Source: Acidimicrobiaceae bacterium
GTDB taxonomy: Bacteria; Actinomycetota; Acidimicrobiia; Acidimicrobiales; UBA8190
Direction of reading: 5' to 3'
Length of the DNA: 40,416 nucleotides
NCBI GenBank assembly: GCA_003151955.1
Contig: PLZB01000011.1
Coordinates: forward strand, 1-40,416
Shown piece by piece: positions 22,338 through 30,682 of the stretch. Each line of letters begins with the position of its first letter. Position 1 is the first letter of the stretch. Made by a program: the position numbers and the translations under genes. The notes under the pieces are model-generated. The model ran no database searches. It was not told the DNA's origin and saw nothing but the letters and a program-made list of their open reading frames with translations.

Positions 22338-23926
22338 GTCCGACCTCCTCCTCCGCCGAGCTCCTGGCCCTCGACGACTATCTCGACGCTCTCGGCGACG
22401 ACCTCCGGGTCGTCCCCGATGCCCTCGACCCGGCCCTGGCCGAGTTGGCCGACATGCTGGGCGACCTGCCCGAGTCGGGCTGGGCCGACGACCTCATGCC
22501 GGAGACGCTCCTCGAGCGCCTGGCACCAGATTTCGGGACACCGGCCGTACCTCCCCCGGGCGCGACCGGTGTCCCGAAGCTCCGCACCATCCGTCGCCGC
22601 CGCGAGGGCCGCCGCCGTCCGGTTCCCCGGGCCGGCACCCGCCGGCCGGCGGCCGCCCTGGCCGTGGCCACCGTGGCGATGGCGGTGGTGGCCCTGGTGG
22701 CGACGGTCCTGACCACCGTCGGGCCCCCCGGCTCCCACCCCGGAACGGGCCCGACGGCTAGATCGTGGAGTCTCAGCGGCACGATCGACGTCCCCGGGTG
22801 GGGCGTCAGCACCGGGAACGGGGCCCTGGACCGGTTGACCTGTACGACGACCGCCTTCTGCCTGGCCACCGAGGCCGACGCGTCACCGGTGGTGGCGCTG
22901 AGCCGGGACGCGGGGGCGACCTGGGCCTCGGTCTCCCTCCCGGCTGGGGACATCGTCTCCTCGGGATTCTCCTGCCCGAGCGCCGGGCAGTGCGCGGTCG
23001 GTGCCACGGTCGGGCCCACCCTCCGGACGCCGGTCGGCGGGGGCGGCCCCCCGGTGCTCCTCGAGACGGTCGATGGGGGCCAGACCTGGTCCTCGGCCGC
23101 GCTTCCCGCCGGGGTCGGCGCCGTCGAATGGCTGTCGTGCCCGACGCTCGAGGTCTGCGCTGGTGCGGGCTATCCGTCGTCGACGACCCCCGGAGCCCCC
23201 GACGTGGCCTTCGCCACCGTCGACGGCGGCAGCTCCTGGACGGTCTCGGACCTCGCCGCCTCGGCGCAGCCGTTCGGAGTGGATTGCCCGACGGTCTCCT
23301 CCTGCGTCCTCTTCGGTGAGAGCAACGTCGTCGGAGGGGTCGGCGTGGTGGCGCTGGACCTTGCCAGTTCCGACGGCGGCCGGACATGGGTCGCCGGATC
23401 CCTCCCAGGGGACCTCGCCTCGCTGGTCTCCGTCTCCTGTGTGTCCCGATCGGACTGCACGTCGATCGGTCAGACCACGGGCGGCCCGCCCGTCGGGAAC
23501 ATCCGGCACTGGAGTGGTGGACCGGTTTCGGCCAGCGTGGCCCTGACGTCCCACGACGGTGGAGCCAGTTGGACCGAGTTGCCGGGCATCGGACTCCCCG
23601 GCGCCCTCCTCCGATCGGTGTCCTGTCCGGCGGCGGGTACCTGTGTCGCCGAGGGCGATCTCCTCACGGCGCCCCTGCCAGGGACGGTATCGACGGTGGT
23701 CGTGACGGAGACCAGCGACGGGGGGAGCACGTGGACCTCGGCCACGCTCCCCAAGAAGGCTTCAGCTGCAGACCGGGCCCGGACCGACCTGGGCCTCACG
23801 TACCTGGTGCTGTCCGGGCCGGTCAGCTGTTCTGCCGTGGGGTCGTGTGTGGCCCTGGCCACTGAGTCGGGGCTGACCAAGGAGTGGACGGTGGTCCTGA
23901 CGAACCCCGGGTCCAGGTCGCGGTGA
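22334..23926 (+). CDS. Single-pass membrane protein: probable anti-sigma factor with extracellular CX5C beta-propeller
   Basis: A 530-residue protein. The N-terminal 105 residues are soluble, acidic at first (ELLALDDYLDALGDDL and DPALAELADMLGDLP), then strongly basic (RRRREGRRRP). This resembles the short cytoplasmic sigma-binding segments of actinobacterial anti-sigma factors such as RsdA; no zinc HxxxCxxC motif is present. A single membrane helix spans about 106-129. The outer part has seven CX5C motifs (for example FSCPSAGQC, LSCPTLEVC, VDCPTVSSC, VSCPAAGTC) alternating with SxDGGxTW Asp-box-like strands, consistent with a seven-bladed propeller. The 4-bp overlap with the sigma gene implies coupled synthesis. 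Anti-sigma function is inferred from layout; the propeller would be the sensor. The same CX5C repeat occurs in the secreted protein at 15766-17751. Confidence 0.82.
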   Translation: MSPTSSSAELLALDDYLDALGDDLRVVPDALDPALAELADMLGDLPESGWADDLMPETLLERLAPDFGTPAVPPPGATGVPKLRTIRRRREGRRRPVPRAGTRRPAAALAVATVAMAVVALVATVLTTVGPPGSHPGTGPTARSWSLSGTIDVPGWGVSTGNGALDRLTCTTTAFCLATEADASPVVALSRDAGATWASVSLPAGDIVSSGFSCPSAGQCAVGATVGPTLRTPVGGGGPPVLLETVDGGQTWSSAALPAGVGAVEWLSCPTLEVCAGAGYPSSTTPGAPDVAFATVDGGSSWTVSDLAASAQPFGVDCPTVSSCVLFGESNVVGGVGVVALDLASSDGGRTWVAGSLPGDLASLVSVSCVSRSDCTSIGQTTGGPPVGNIRHWSGGPVSASVALTSHDGGASWTELPGIGLPGALLRSVSCPAAGTCVAEGDLLTAPLPGTVSTVVVTETSDGGSTWTSATLPKKASAADRARTDLGLTYLVLSGPVSCSAVGSCVALATESGLTKEWTVVLTNPGSRSR

Positions 23927-23984
23927 ACATGATCGGTGGGAACCGGAGGTCGGCGGAGACCTGAGTGAGCAGGGACGGGGAGCA

Positions 23985-24000
23985 CGGGCCGGCGGGCCCG
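23985..24000. terminator. Possible bidirectional terminator hairpin
   Basis: Arms CGGGCC and GGCCCG (6 bp, all G-C) around a GGCG loop lie in the 120-bp gap between the convergent propeller and metG genes. No U-run follows, so intrinsic termination is uncertain, and such hairpins arise easily at this GC content. A second small inverted repeat, AGGTC/GACCT, lies at about 23947-23962. Confidence 0.25.
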
Positions 24001-24046
24001 GCTTCCCATCCCGGTCGACCCGCCACCGCCGGAGGTTCCGGTCGTG

Positions 24047-25780
24047 TCAGTCGGAGGAGGCCGGTCCCGCGTCCCCGCCGCCGAAGCGGGCCTTCCAGGC
24101 CTCGACCTCCTCCTCGGGGATCTTCCGGAAGAGGATGGGGGGGAAGGCGGCCGGGGTCCCGGTGACGAGGGCCCGGTCCAGGCGGGTCAGGAGGTCGGTG
24201 GTGACAGGGCCCCCGGCGTCGAGGGGGACGACGCCGGCCAGGACGGCGGCCGTGTCGGGGATGAAGGCCTCGAGGACCCGGCCCAGGGTGGCCAGGAGGG
24301 CCAGGCAGCGGCGGAGGACCCCGGCGGCGGCGTCGGGGTCGGTCTTCACGAGCCGCCAGGGCTCGGTCTGCTCGAGGTAGACGTTCCCGGCCGACCAGAG
24401 GCTCCGCAGCGCCTGGGCGGCCCGACGGATCTCGAGGTCGGCCATGGCGGCCAGGTAGGCGGTGATGGCGGCCTCGGCGGCCGCCTCGAGCTGGGTCTCG
24501 GGGTCGCCGGCCGGGCCGGGGGCGGGGACGAGGCTGTCGCAGTGGCGGCCGAGGAGGGTCCCGACCCGGTTGACGAGGTTCCCGAGCTCCCCGGCCAGCT
24601 CCTTGTTGACGACCCCGGCGAAGGTCTCCCAGGTGAAGTTGGAGTCGTTGGTCTCCGGGGCGTTGGAGAGGAGGAACCAGCGCCAGTAGTCGGAGGGGAG
24701 GAGCTCGGCGGCGTCGTCCATGAAGATGCCCCGATGGCCGCTGGTGGAGAACTTCCCGCCGTAGTAGGTGAGCCAGGAGAAGCCCTTGATCCGGTCCACG
24801 AGCTTCCAGGGCTGGCGGGAGCCGATGATGGTGGTGGGGAAGCCGATGGTGTGGAAGGGGACGTTGTCCTTCCCCAGGAACTGGGTGTAGGTGACGTCGT
24901 CGGCGCCCTCGTCGAGGCGCCACCAGCGGCGCCAGTCCCGGCCGGCCGGGTCGACGTCGGCCCACTCCCGACTGGCCCCGAGGTAGCCGATGGGGGCGTC
25001 GAACCAGACGTAGAAGACCTTGCCGGCCAGGGCGGGGAACCGGTCGGCGTCGACGGGGACCCCCCAGGAGAGGTCCCGGGTGATGGACCGGTCCTGGACG
25101 CCCTCCTTGAGCCATTTGTCGGCGATGGAGCGGACGAGGGGCGACCAGGAGTCCCGGGACCGGACCCAGTCGCCCACCTCGTCGGCCAGCCGGGACTGGA
25201 GGAGGAAGAGGTGGGTGGTGTCGCGGACCTCGAGGTTGGTCGAGCCGCTGACGGCGGAGCGGGGGTCGATGAGCTCGGTGGGGTCGAGCTGTTTGGTGCA
25301 GTGCTCGCACTGGTCCCCCCGGGCCCGGTCGTAGCCGCAGTTGGGGCAGGTCCCGATGACGTAGCGGTCGGGGAGGAAGCGGTCGTCGTCCACCGAGAAG
25401 ACCTGTCGGGTGGTCCGGGTCTCGAGGAACCCGTTGTCGTCGAGGGCGGCGGCGAAGTCCCGGGTGAGCTCGTGGTTGGCCGGGGCCGAGGTCCGGCCGA
25501 AGTGGTCCCAGGACAGGGCGAAACGGGCGCAGACCTCCCGCTGGACCTCGTGCTGCTCCCGGCAGTACTCGGCCACCTCGACCCCGGCCTCGGCGGCGGC
25601 CAGCTCGGCCGGGGTGCCGTGCTCGTCGGTGGCGCAGATGAAGAGGACCTCGTGGCCCTGGCCCCGCTGGAAGCGGGCGTAGACGTCGGCGGGGAGCATC
25701 GAGCCGATGAGGTTGCCGAGGTGCTTGACCCCGTTGATGTAGGGAAGGGCCGAGGTGATGAGGTGTCGTTCGGTGGTCAA
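24047..25780 (-). CDS. metG: Methionyl-tRNA synthetase
   Basis: A class I aminoacyl-tRNA synthetase that charges tRNA-Met in the cytoplasm. The HIGH signature is HLGN (20-23), after SALPYINGVKHLGN. The KMSKS loop is the variant KFSTS (343-347), as in many MetRS. The connective domain keeps a zinc knuckle with C145, C148, C158 and C161. The anticodon-binding helical domain follows, including the conserved NSNFTWE-type region (DSNFTWETF). There is no C-terminal tRNA-binding extension. TTG 25780 is proposed as the start (577 aa): family homology begins there, GGAAAG lies about 6 nt upstream, and a TATCGT -10 box (25832-25827) would place the transcript start near 25819, downstream of the alternative GTG 25828. 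It is the only clear housekeeping gene in the window. Confidence 0.96.
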   Translation of the reverse strand: MTTERHLITSALPYINGVKHLGNLIGSMLPADVYARFQRGQGHEVLFICATDEHGTPAELAAAEAGVEVAEYCREQHEVQREVCARFALSWDHFGRTSAPANHELTRDFAAALDDNGFLETRTTRQVFSVDDDRFLPDRYVIGTCPNCGYDRARGDQCEHCTKQLDPTELIDPRSAVSGSTNLEVRDTTHLFLLQSRLADEVGDWVRSRDSWSPLVRSIADKWLKEGVQDRSITRDLSWGVPVDADRFPALAGKVFYVWFDAPIGYLGASREWADVDPAGRDWRRWWRLDEGADDVTYTQFLGKDNVPFHTIGFPTTIIGSRQPWKLVDRIKGFSWLTYYGGKFSTSGHRGIFMDDAAELLPSDYWRWFLLSNAPETNDSNFTWETFAGVVNKELAGELGNLVNRVGTLLGRHCDSLVPAPGPAGDPETQLEAAAEAAITAYLAAMADLEIRRAAQALRSLWSAGNVYLEQTEPWRLVKTDPDAAAGVLRRCLALLATLGRVLEAFIPDTAAVLAGVVPLDAGGPVTTDLLTRLDRALVTGTPAAFPPILFRKIPEEEVEAWKARFGGGDAGPASSD

Positions 25781-25865
25781 CGCCGGCTTTCCGTGTCGGG
25801 CGGGCCCGTCCCGGGCCTGCTTCCCCACGATACGCGACGGCCGGACCGGCCCGGCCTGAGCCGGG

Positions 25866-27863
25866 TCAGTCGAAGGGGTCGGAGACGATCTCGGGGCGGC
25901 CGGCGTTCCCGAGGATCACGAAGCGGTGGCGGCGGCCCCCCCGGAGCTCGGGGTCGAACCAGCGGACCCGGTAGCGGTGCCCCCGGGTCGGGTCGGGGCC
26001 GAGGTGGATGACGGAGAGGTCCCAGCCGCCGTCGTCGACGGGCCGGCCCTCCCGGCGGGCCGGGGTCCAGTCCCCGTCCCGGTCGGCGGCCTCGACCCGG
26101 ACCAGGGGGTCGTGCCAGTCGAGGTTCCCGGGGGGGCCGTCCCGCCAGGTCGTCTCCCAGAAGGCGTCCTCGGCCGCGGTGGGGTCGGTGAAGGTGGCCG
26201 GTCCGAGGATCGACCGGGGGACGGTGTCCGGACTCCGCCCGGGCAGGTAGCGGTGGAGGCGGAGGTCGAAGGGACGGTGGTCGAGGGTGTCGTCGACGGC
26301 TCCGAGGCCGGCCAGGTCGGCGGCCAGCCGGCCGGCCTCGGCGGCCAGGAAGCGCTGGGTGTTGGGTCCGTAGATGGTGTGGCCCCCCTCGTAGTGCTGG
26401 AGGCCGTACTCCTCGGCCGTGGTGACGTAGCCGGAGTACTCGTTGGCCACGGAGGAGACCACCACCTCCTCGACGCCGGTCCCGGCCAGGGCCCCGGTCA
26501 CCTCGGCGGCGATCCTCCGGCCGCTCTCGACGGTGATCTCGAAGGGGAGGCCGACGAGGGCGGTGCCGCCGATCCGGAGGATCTGGACGGGGAGGACCCG
26601 GGGGAAGCTCCTGAGGGGGAGGATGACGGGTTGGAGCCAGCGGGACCCCAGGACCCACTTGGCCCCCTGGGGGTCCCCGGGGCGGTGGCTTCGAGGCGTC
26701 CCGGCCCGGAAGGGGGGGAGTTGTCCCAGGACGGGGGTGAGGTTCTCGTGGGCTCCGGCCACGAGGGCGGCGCCGACGGCGGGTCGGTTGGGGAGAGTGA
26801 CCCCCCCGGCGGAGCGGTCCCGGGTCAGGTCGAGCTCGCGGAGGCCGGCCCCGAGGTCGACGGCGTCGGTCAGCCGGGCCTCGAGGGTCCGGTGGAGCTC
26901 GGCGGCCCGGGCCCCGACCCCCCGGCCGATCCGCCGGGCCTCGAGGGGGCCGGCCTGGCCCGGTCGGAGCGCCGGGGCCACATCGGCGTGGGTCCCCTCC
27001 ATGGCCCCCACCACGGGCCGGATCCCGGAGTCCTGCTCGATCCGGTCGGCCAGTTCCCCCACGAGGTAGGCCCAGAGATCCGCGTTGTACTCTTCGGCGG
27101 TGTTGGGGATCCCGGTCCCGTGGACGGAGAAGACCACCGCCGCGGCCAGGGGCTCGTAGCCGGTAGACCCCTCGGCCCGGGCGTCGACCCGGAGGAGGTG
27201 GAGGAGGGGGTTGACGGCCAGGAACTTCCGCTGGGGCTCGGTGCGCTTGTCGGTGACGGCGGGGTTCAGGACGTGGGGGGCGAGCGACCGGTTCCGGGTC
27301 AGGCCCCAGACGTCGATGGAGCCGGTGGCGAGCCGGGCCGGCCGGCGCTCGGCCACGGCCCGGGCCACCCCCCCGGCGATCCGGCCGACGAGGAACTGGG
27401 TCCAGGCCGGGTCGAAGCCGGCGTGGTTGGAGGCGAAGCGGTTGTAGAAGTCGGTCCCCAGGAACTGGCCGGGTCCGGCGTGGGTGTGGGTGGCCCCGAC
27501 GAAGAGGCCGGCCAGGGGGACGTCGGTGGTGTCGGCCAGGGCCCGGGCCACCAGCCGCTGGACGACGGCGGAGCCACCGAGGAGGTCGCACTGGACCAGG
27601 GCCAGCGAGCTGGTCCCGGCCCGGAGGTGGAGGATCCGGGCCCGGAGGCGGGTCCGGAACCCCCGGCCGTTGCAGGCGTTGCTGGAGTAGCCGGCCTTGG
27701 GCATGCCGGGGGGCGGGGTGATGTCGACCTCGGCCGCCCCGGCCAGGAGGCCGTCGACGTGGGGGAGGGGGGGAGCGGCTGGGAGGTCGAGGGCGAAGCG
27801 GCCCCGGGGCCGCCCGTCGTCAAGCTCGAGGAGGGGGCTGTCGGTGTCGATGTCCCAGCCCAC
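25866..27863 (-). CDS. Neutral/alkaline ceramidase homologue
   Basis: A 665-residue protein of the neutral ceramidase family, zinc enzymes that hydrolyse N-acyl-sphingosine. Family landmarks: EVDITPPPGMPKAGYSS (45-61), ATHTHAGPG (124-132) with a zinc histidine, NRS (191-193) with the expected catalytic serine, VHGTGIPN (247-254) with a second zinc histidine, and ANEYSGYVTTAEEY plus HYEGGHTIYGPNT (473-502) carrying the remaining Glu and Tyr ligands. The last 130 residues fit the C-terminal Ig-like domain. Known bacterial members are mostly secreted, yet no signal peptide is visible, so this one may be cytoplasmic or act on another N-acyl lipid. GTG 27863 lies 8 nt after a TATGCT -10 box, suggesting a leaderless mRNA. 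The metG start lies about 85 bp downstream. Confidence 0.9.
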   Translation of the reverse strand: MGWDIDTDSPLLELDDGRPRGRFALDLPAAPPLPHVDGLLAGAAEVDITPPPGMPKAGYSSNACNGRGFRTRLRARILHLRAGTSSLALVQCDLLGGSAVVQRLVARALADTTDVPLAGLFVGATHTHAGPGQFLGTDFYNRFASNHAGFDPAWTQFLVGRIAGGVARAVAERRPARLATGSIDVWGLTRNRSLAPHVLNPAVTDKRTEPQRKFLAVNPLLHLLRVDARAEGSTGYEPLAAAVVFSVHGTGIPNTAEEYNADLWAYLVGELADRIEQDSGIRPVVGAMEGTHADVAPALRPGQAGPLEARRIGRGVGARAAELHRTLEARLTDAVDLGAGLRELDLTRDRSAGGVTLPNRPAVGAALVAGAHENLTPVLGQLPPFRAGTPRSHRPGDPQGAKWVLGSRWLQPVILPLRSFPRVLPVQILRIGGTALVGLPFEITVESGRRIAAEVTGALAGTGVEEVVVSSVANEYSGYVTTAEEYGLQHYEGGHTIYGPNTQRFLAAEAGRLAADLAGLGAVDDTLDHRPFDLRLHRYLPGRSPDTVPRSILGPATFTDPTAAEDAFWETTWRDGPPGNLDWHDPLVRVEAADRDGDWTPARREGRPVDDGGWDLSVIHLGPDPTRGHRYRVRWFDPELRGGRRHRFVILGNAGRPEIVSDPFD

Positions 27864-27896
27864 GGGGGCCGAGCATAGGGGCTGGCCGGGGTGTCC

Positions 27897-28409
27897 TCAG
27901 CGGTGGCAGGGGAGGGGGTTCTGGCAGAAGGGGCAGCTGGGGTGGGCGGCCTTCGACTGGACGGACTGGTCGACGACGGCTCCGCACTCGGGGCAGTGGT
28001 CGGGGAGGACCCAGAGGGTCTCGGGGACCTGGCCGGCCTGGAGGTCGGGCACCTTGGCCACCCGGGTGGGGTCGGCCGGGTCGAAGACGACCTTGTAGTT
28101 GTCCCCGGCGGCGGGGGGGTGCTGGCCGGCCTGGCGGAAGACGGTGAAGGTGGCGTCGAAGGGGTCGCCGGTGTCGGGGTCGATCTCGGCGGTGACGGAG
28201 TACTCGGTGCCGGCCAGGGCCTCGAGGACGAGGTCGGCGGCGGTGACCGTCGCCGTGCCGGTTCCGCCGGCCTCGGCCAGGGCCACCTCGAGCTGATGGG
28301 CGGCCATGAGGTGGTCACTCATCACCAGCATGGTGTCCATGTTGTCGAGGGCGGGTACGGTCGGTGCCGGTGCCGATGCCTCGTCGTCGTGCTTGTTACG
28401 ACCGAACAC
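27897..28409 (-). CDS. Hypothetical protein with C-terminal zinc ribbon
   Basis: A 170-residue protein of unknown function. The N-terminal 20 residues are polar (FGRNKHDDEASAPAP). The middle is a mixed alpha/beta region (LVMSDHLMAAHQLEVALAEAG, DLVLEALAGTEYSVTAEIDPDTGDPF). The C-terminus carries CPECG and CPFC pairs, a likely four-cysteine zinc ribbon, and ends in CHR. No catalytic motif is seen. GTG 28409 is preceded by a GGGGAAGGG region. A minus-strand TAGGCT (28469-28464) overlapping the P450 stop could give it a separate promoter, with a leader of about 48 nt containing a CCGTCGG direct repeat. It lies between the P450 and ceramidase genes on the same strand. Confidence 0.72.
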   Translation of the reverse strand: MFGRNKHDDEASAPAPTVPALDNMDTMLVMSDHLMAAHQLEVALAEAGGTGTATVTAADLVLEALAGTEYSVTAEIDPDTGDPFDATFTVFRQAGQHPPAAGDNYKVVFDPADPTRVAKVPDLQAGQVPETLWVLPDHCPECGAVVDQSVQSKAAHPSCPFCQNPLPCHR

Positions 28410-28470
28410 GGCCCCGCCCTTCCCCCGACGGAGGGCGCCCCCGGTGGACGGCTCCGACGGTCGAGCCTAC

Positions 28471-29655
28471 TCAGCGGTCGAAGACGAGGGGGAGGGTCCT
28501 CGGGCCCCGGACCTGCCCCGAGAACCAGGTCACGGCGGCGGGGTCGGCCAGGGTGAAGGGGGGGACCCGGTCGAGGAACCGGCGGAGGGCCACCTCGAGC
28601 TCGAGGCGGGCCAGGTTGGAGCCGAGGCAGCGGTGGATGCCGACGCCGAAGGCGAGGTGGCGGTTCTCGGCCCGGTCGAGGATGACCTCGTCGGGGTCGG
28701 GGAAGGCGTCGGGGTCGCGGTTGGCGGCCGGGAAGAGGAGGAGGAGGGGGTCGCCGGCCCGCATGGGGCAGCCCCCGAAGTCGGTGTCCCGGGTCAGCTC
28801 CCGGGCCATCGTCACCGGGGAGTAGGCCCGGAGGAGCTCCTCGACGGCGGTGGGCCAGAGGTCGGGCTCGCTCCGGAGGCGCTCCTGGTCGGCGGGATGG
28901 GAGGCCAGGTGCCAGAGGGAGGCCCCGATGGCGCTCCAGGTGGTGTCGATGCCGGCCACGAGGAGGAGGAGGGAGACGCCGAGGATCTCGGTCTCGGTCA
29001 GGGGGCGGTCCTCGAAGGTGGCACCGGCCAGGAAGGAGACGAGGTCGTCGCCGGGGGACTCCCGGCGGCGGGCCAGCTCTTCCCGGAAGTACCAGAAGAA
29101 GTCCCCGAGGGCGTGGGCGGCGGTGTTGAAGTCCTGGGCGGCCAGCTCGAGCAGGGTGTGGACCCAGCCCCGGAACCGGTCCCCGTCGGACTGCGGGATC
29201 CCGAGCATCCGGGCGATGACGGCCACGGGGATGTGCTGGGCGTAGTCCCGGGCCCCGTCGCAGCCGGGCCCGGCCGCGAAGCCGTCGAGGAGCTCGTCGC
29301 AGTGCCGCTCGACCCCGGGCCGGAGCGCCTCGATCGGGCCGGGGGAGAAGAAGGGGAGGAGGAGCCGGCGGATCTCGGTGTGGTAGGGGGGGTCGCTCGA
29401 GATGGGGGGGACGGAGAGGCCGTAGTCGGACATGTTGGCGTACTCGGCCACCAGGGGGCTCCGGGAGGAGAAGGTCTCCGGATCCCGGGCCACGGCCACG
29501 ATGTCCTCGTAGCGGGTCGGGACCCACATGCCCCGGAACCGCTCGGAGCGGGCCACCGGGCAGTGGGCCTGGAGGTCGTGCCAGACGGGGACGGGGTCGG
29601 CGGCGTAGGCGGGGTCGTAGGGGTTGAAGTCGGTGTCGAAGCCGGTGGTGGTCAC
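28471..29655 (-). CDS. Cytochrome P450
   Basis: A 394-residue soluble P450. The I-helix motif is AGIDTTWSAIG (234-244) with the acid-alcohol pair D237/T238, ExxR is E273-R276 (EELLRAYSP), and the heme loop is FGVGIHRCLGSNLAR with Cys343. It is only distantly like the 2926-4155 enzyme and contains the SSDPPYHTEIRRLLLPFF C-helix pattern. Redox partners are not in the window. GTG 29655 overlaps the stop of the AurF-like diiron gene (GTGA), so the two oxygenases are made together and probably act in one pathway. The substrate is unknown. Confidence 0.94.
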   Translation of the reverse strand: MTTTGFDTDFNPYDPAYAADPVPVWHDLQAHCPVARSERFRGMWVPTRYEDIVAVARDPETFSSRSPLVAEYANMSDYGLSVPPISSDPPYHTEIRRLLLPFFSPGPIEALRPGVERHCDELLDGFAAGPGCDGARDYAQHIPVAVIARMLGIPQSDGDRFRGWVHTLLELAAQDFNTAAHALGDFFWYFREELARRRESPGDDLVSFLAGATFEDRPLTETEILGVSLLLLVAGIDTTWSAIGASLWHLASHPADQERLRSEPDLWPTAVEELLRAYSPVTMARELTRDTDFGGCPMRAGDPLLLLFPAANRDPDAFPDPDEVILDRAENRHLAFGVGIHRCLGSNLARLELEVALRRFLDRVPPFTLADPAAVTWFSGQVRGPRTLPLVFDR

Positions 29656-30620
29656 CCTCGGGCCGGAGCCTCGTCCCAGATCCCGAAGGCCTTCCAGAGG
29701 GTCCGGCTGACCGGGTTGATGAGGCCGAGCTCCCCGAAGAGCCGGCGGACCTTGGCCAGGGAGTCCCGGCGCAGGGCCCGGCCGGCCTCGTTGCGGCGGG
29801 ACTCGAGGAGGACGGCCCGGGGGACGGCGTTGGCCCGGCCGAAGGACCGGGTGGGGTGGATCATGAGCCGGGCCATGATCCCGAGGAGGACGGGGGCGGG
29901 GACGGCCACGAGCTGGCGCTGGACCCAGGAGAGCCGGGGGACCTCGGCCTTCAGGTAGTGGCGGGCGAAGGAGAGGTGGCGGGCCTCCTCGGTGACGTGG
30001 ATCTTGGTGATCCGGTCGACGAGGGGGTGGGTGCCGCCCTCCCGGAGGCGCTGGCGCTGGATGTGGTCGATGGGGTCCTCCCCCCCGAGGACGAAGGTGA
30101 AGAAGAGGGTGGGGTGGAGGGTGGCGAGGGGGACGACGAAGGTCTCGGCCAGCAGCTTGAGGATCCGGGGCATGCCCCGGACGGGGAGGCCGGTCCGGTT
30201 GACGAACTCCTGGAACATCATGGAGTGGTGGGACTCCTCCACGATCTCGTGGTGGAGGTAGCGGAACTCGCTCCGGCCGTTGTCGAGGTGGAAGACGAAG
30301 CGGAGGAGTCCCCGCTGGAGGAGGTTCTCGAACTCCCAGCCGGTCCGCATGGCCGTTCCCCAGCGGTGGAGGCCGATCCGGGCCCGGACCTCGGGGGACT
30401 GGTTCCGGTACCAGGCGGTGGCCCCCAGGGGCTCCCCGGCCCAGAGCTCGAAGCGGGGATCGGCCGGGTCGATGGCGAACTCGGGGGAGTCCCAGGCCAC
30501 GTCGGCGTAGGCGTCGAAGTGCTTCTCGACGGACTGCCGGCTGAGGCGGTTCACGAGGGCGGTGAAGGCGTCGGCGGTGGCGACCTCGCTGCGGTGCTCT
30601 TCGTCCAGGGTCAGGCTCAT
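29652..30620 (-). CDS. AurF-like diiron oxygenase
   Basis: A 322-residue helical protein resembling p-aminobenzoate N-oxygenase AurF and related non-heme diiron enzymes. Candidate iron ligands follow the family order: E96 or E98 (WEFENLLQ), E128/E129 with H131/H132 (VEESHHSMMF), E181 (GGEDPIDHI), H208, and E212 with H215 (EEARHLSFARHYL). AurF oxidises aryl amines to nitro compounds, but actinobacterial relatives are very varied and the reaction cannot be assigned. ATG 30620 is chosen, not an upstream in-frame ATG, because a TTGACT-N17-CATGAT promoter places the transcript start exactly on it. It is followed by a coupled P450 and diverges from a MerR regulator 62 bp away. Confidence 0.87.
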   Translation of the reverse strand: MSLTLDEEHRSEVATADAFTALVNRLSRQSVEKHFDAYADVAWDSPEFAIDPADPRFELWAGEPLGATAWYRNQSPEVRARIGLHRWGTAMRTGWEFENLLQRGLLRFVFHLDNGRSEFRYLHHEIVEESHHSMMFQEFVNRTGLPVRGMPRILKLLAETFVVPLATLHPTLFFTFVLGGEDPIDHIQRQRLREGGTHPLVDRITKIHVTEEARHLSFARHYLKAEVPRLSWVQRQLVAVPAPVLLGIMARLMIHPTRSFGRANAVPRAVLLESRRNEAGRALRRDSLAKVRRLFGELGLINPVSRTLWKAFGIWDEAPARG

Positions 30621-30627
30621 GGGCAAG

Positions 30628-30675
30628 ATCATGCCATTGACCAATGAGACAGTCAAGAGGGTTCGATGGTAGGAT
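30628..30675. promoter_or_regulatory. Overlapping divergent promoters between the diiron and MerR genes
   Basis: Minus strand: -35 TTGACT (30656-30651), 17-nt spacer, -10 CATGAT (30633-30628), then 7 nt to ATG 30620. Plus strand: -35 GAGACA (30646-30651), 18-nt spacer, -10 TAGGAT (30670-30675), then 7 nt to ATG 30683. Both transcripts are predicted to be leaderless. A 12-bp inverted repeat CATTG-AC-CAATG (30635-30646) fills the minus-strand spacer, the place where MerR proteins usually bind. Opposed -35 boxes abut at 30651. Confidence 0.6.
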
Positions 30676-30682
30676 GGCGGCG

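Noticed and set aside
25926..27878. Long plus-strand open frame opposite the ceramidase gene
   Set aside because: Long antisense frames are expected at this GC content; the translation is Gly/Asp/Val low-complexity, while the minus strand has clear ceramidase motifs.
30635..30656. TTGAC-N10-GTCAA as another copy of the CTGAC-N6-GTCAG operator
   Set aside because: The arms and spacer differ, and the right arm is simply the minus-strand -35 box; the CATTG-AC-CAATG repeat is the better regulator site here.
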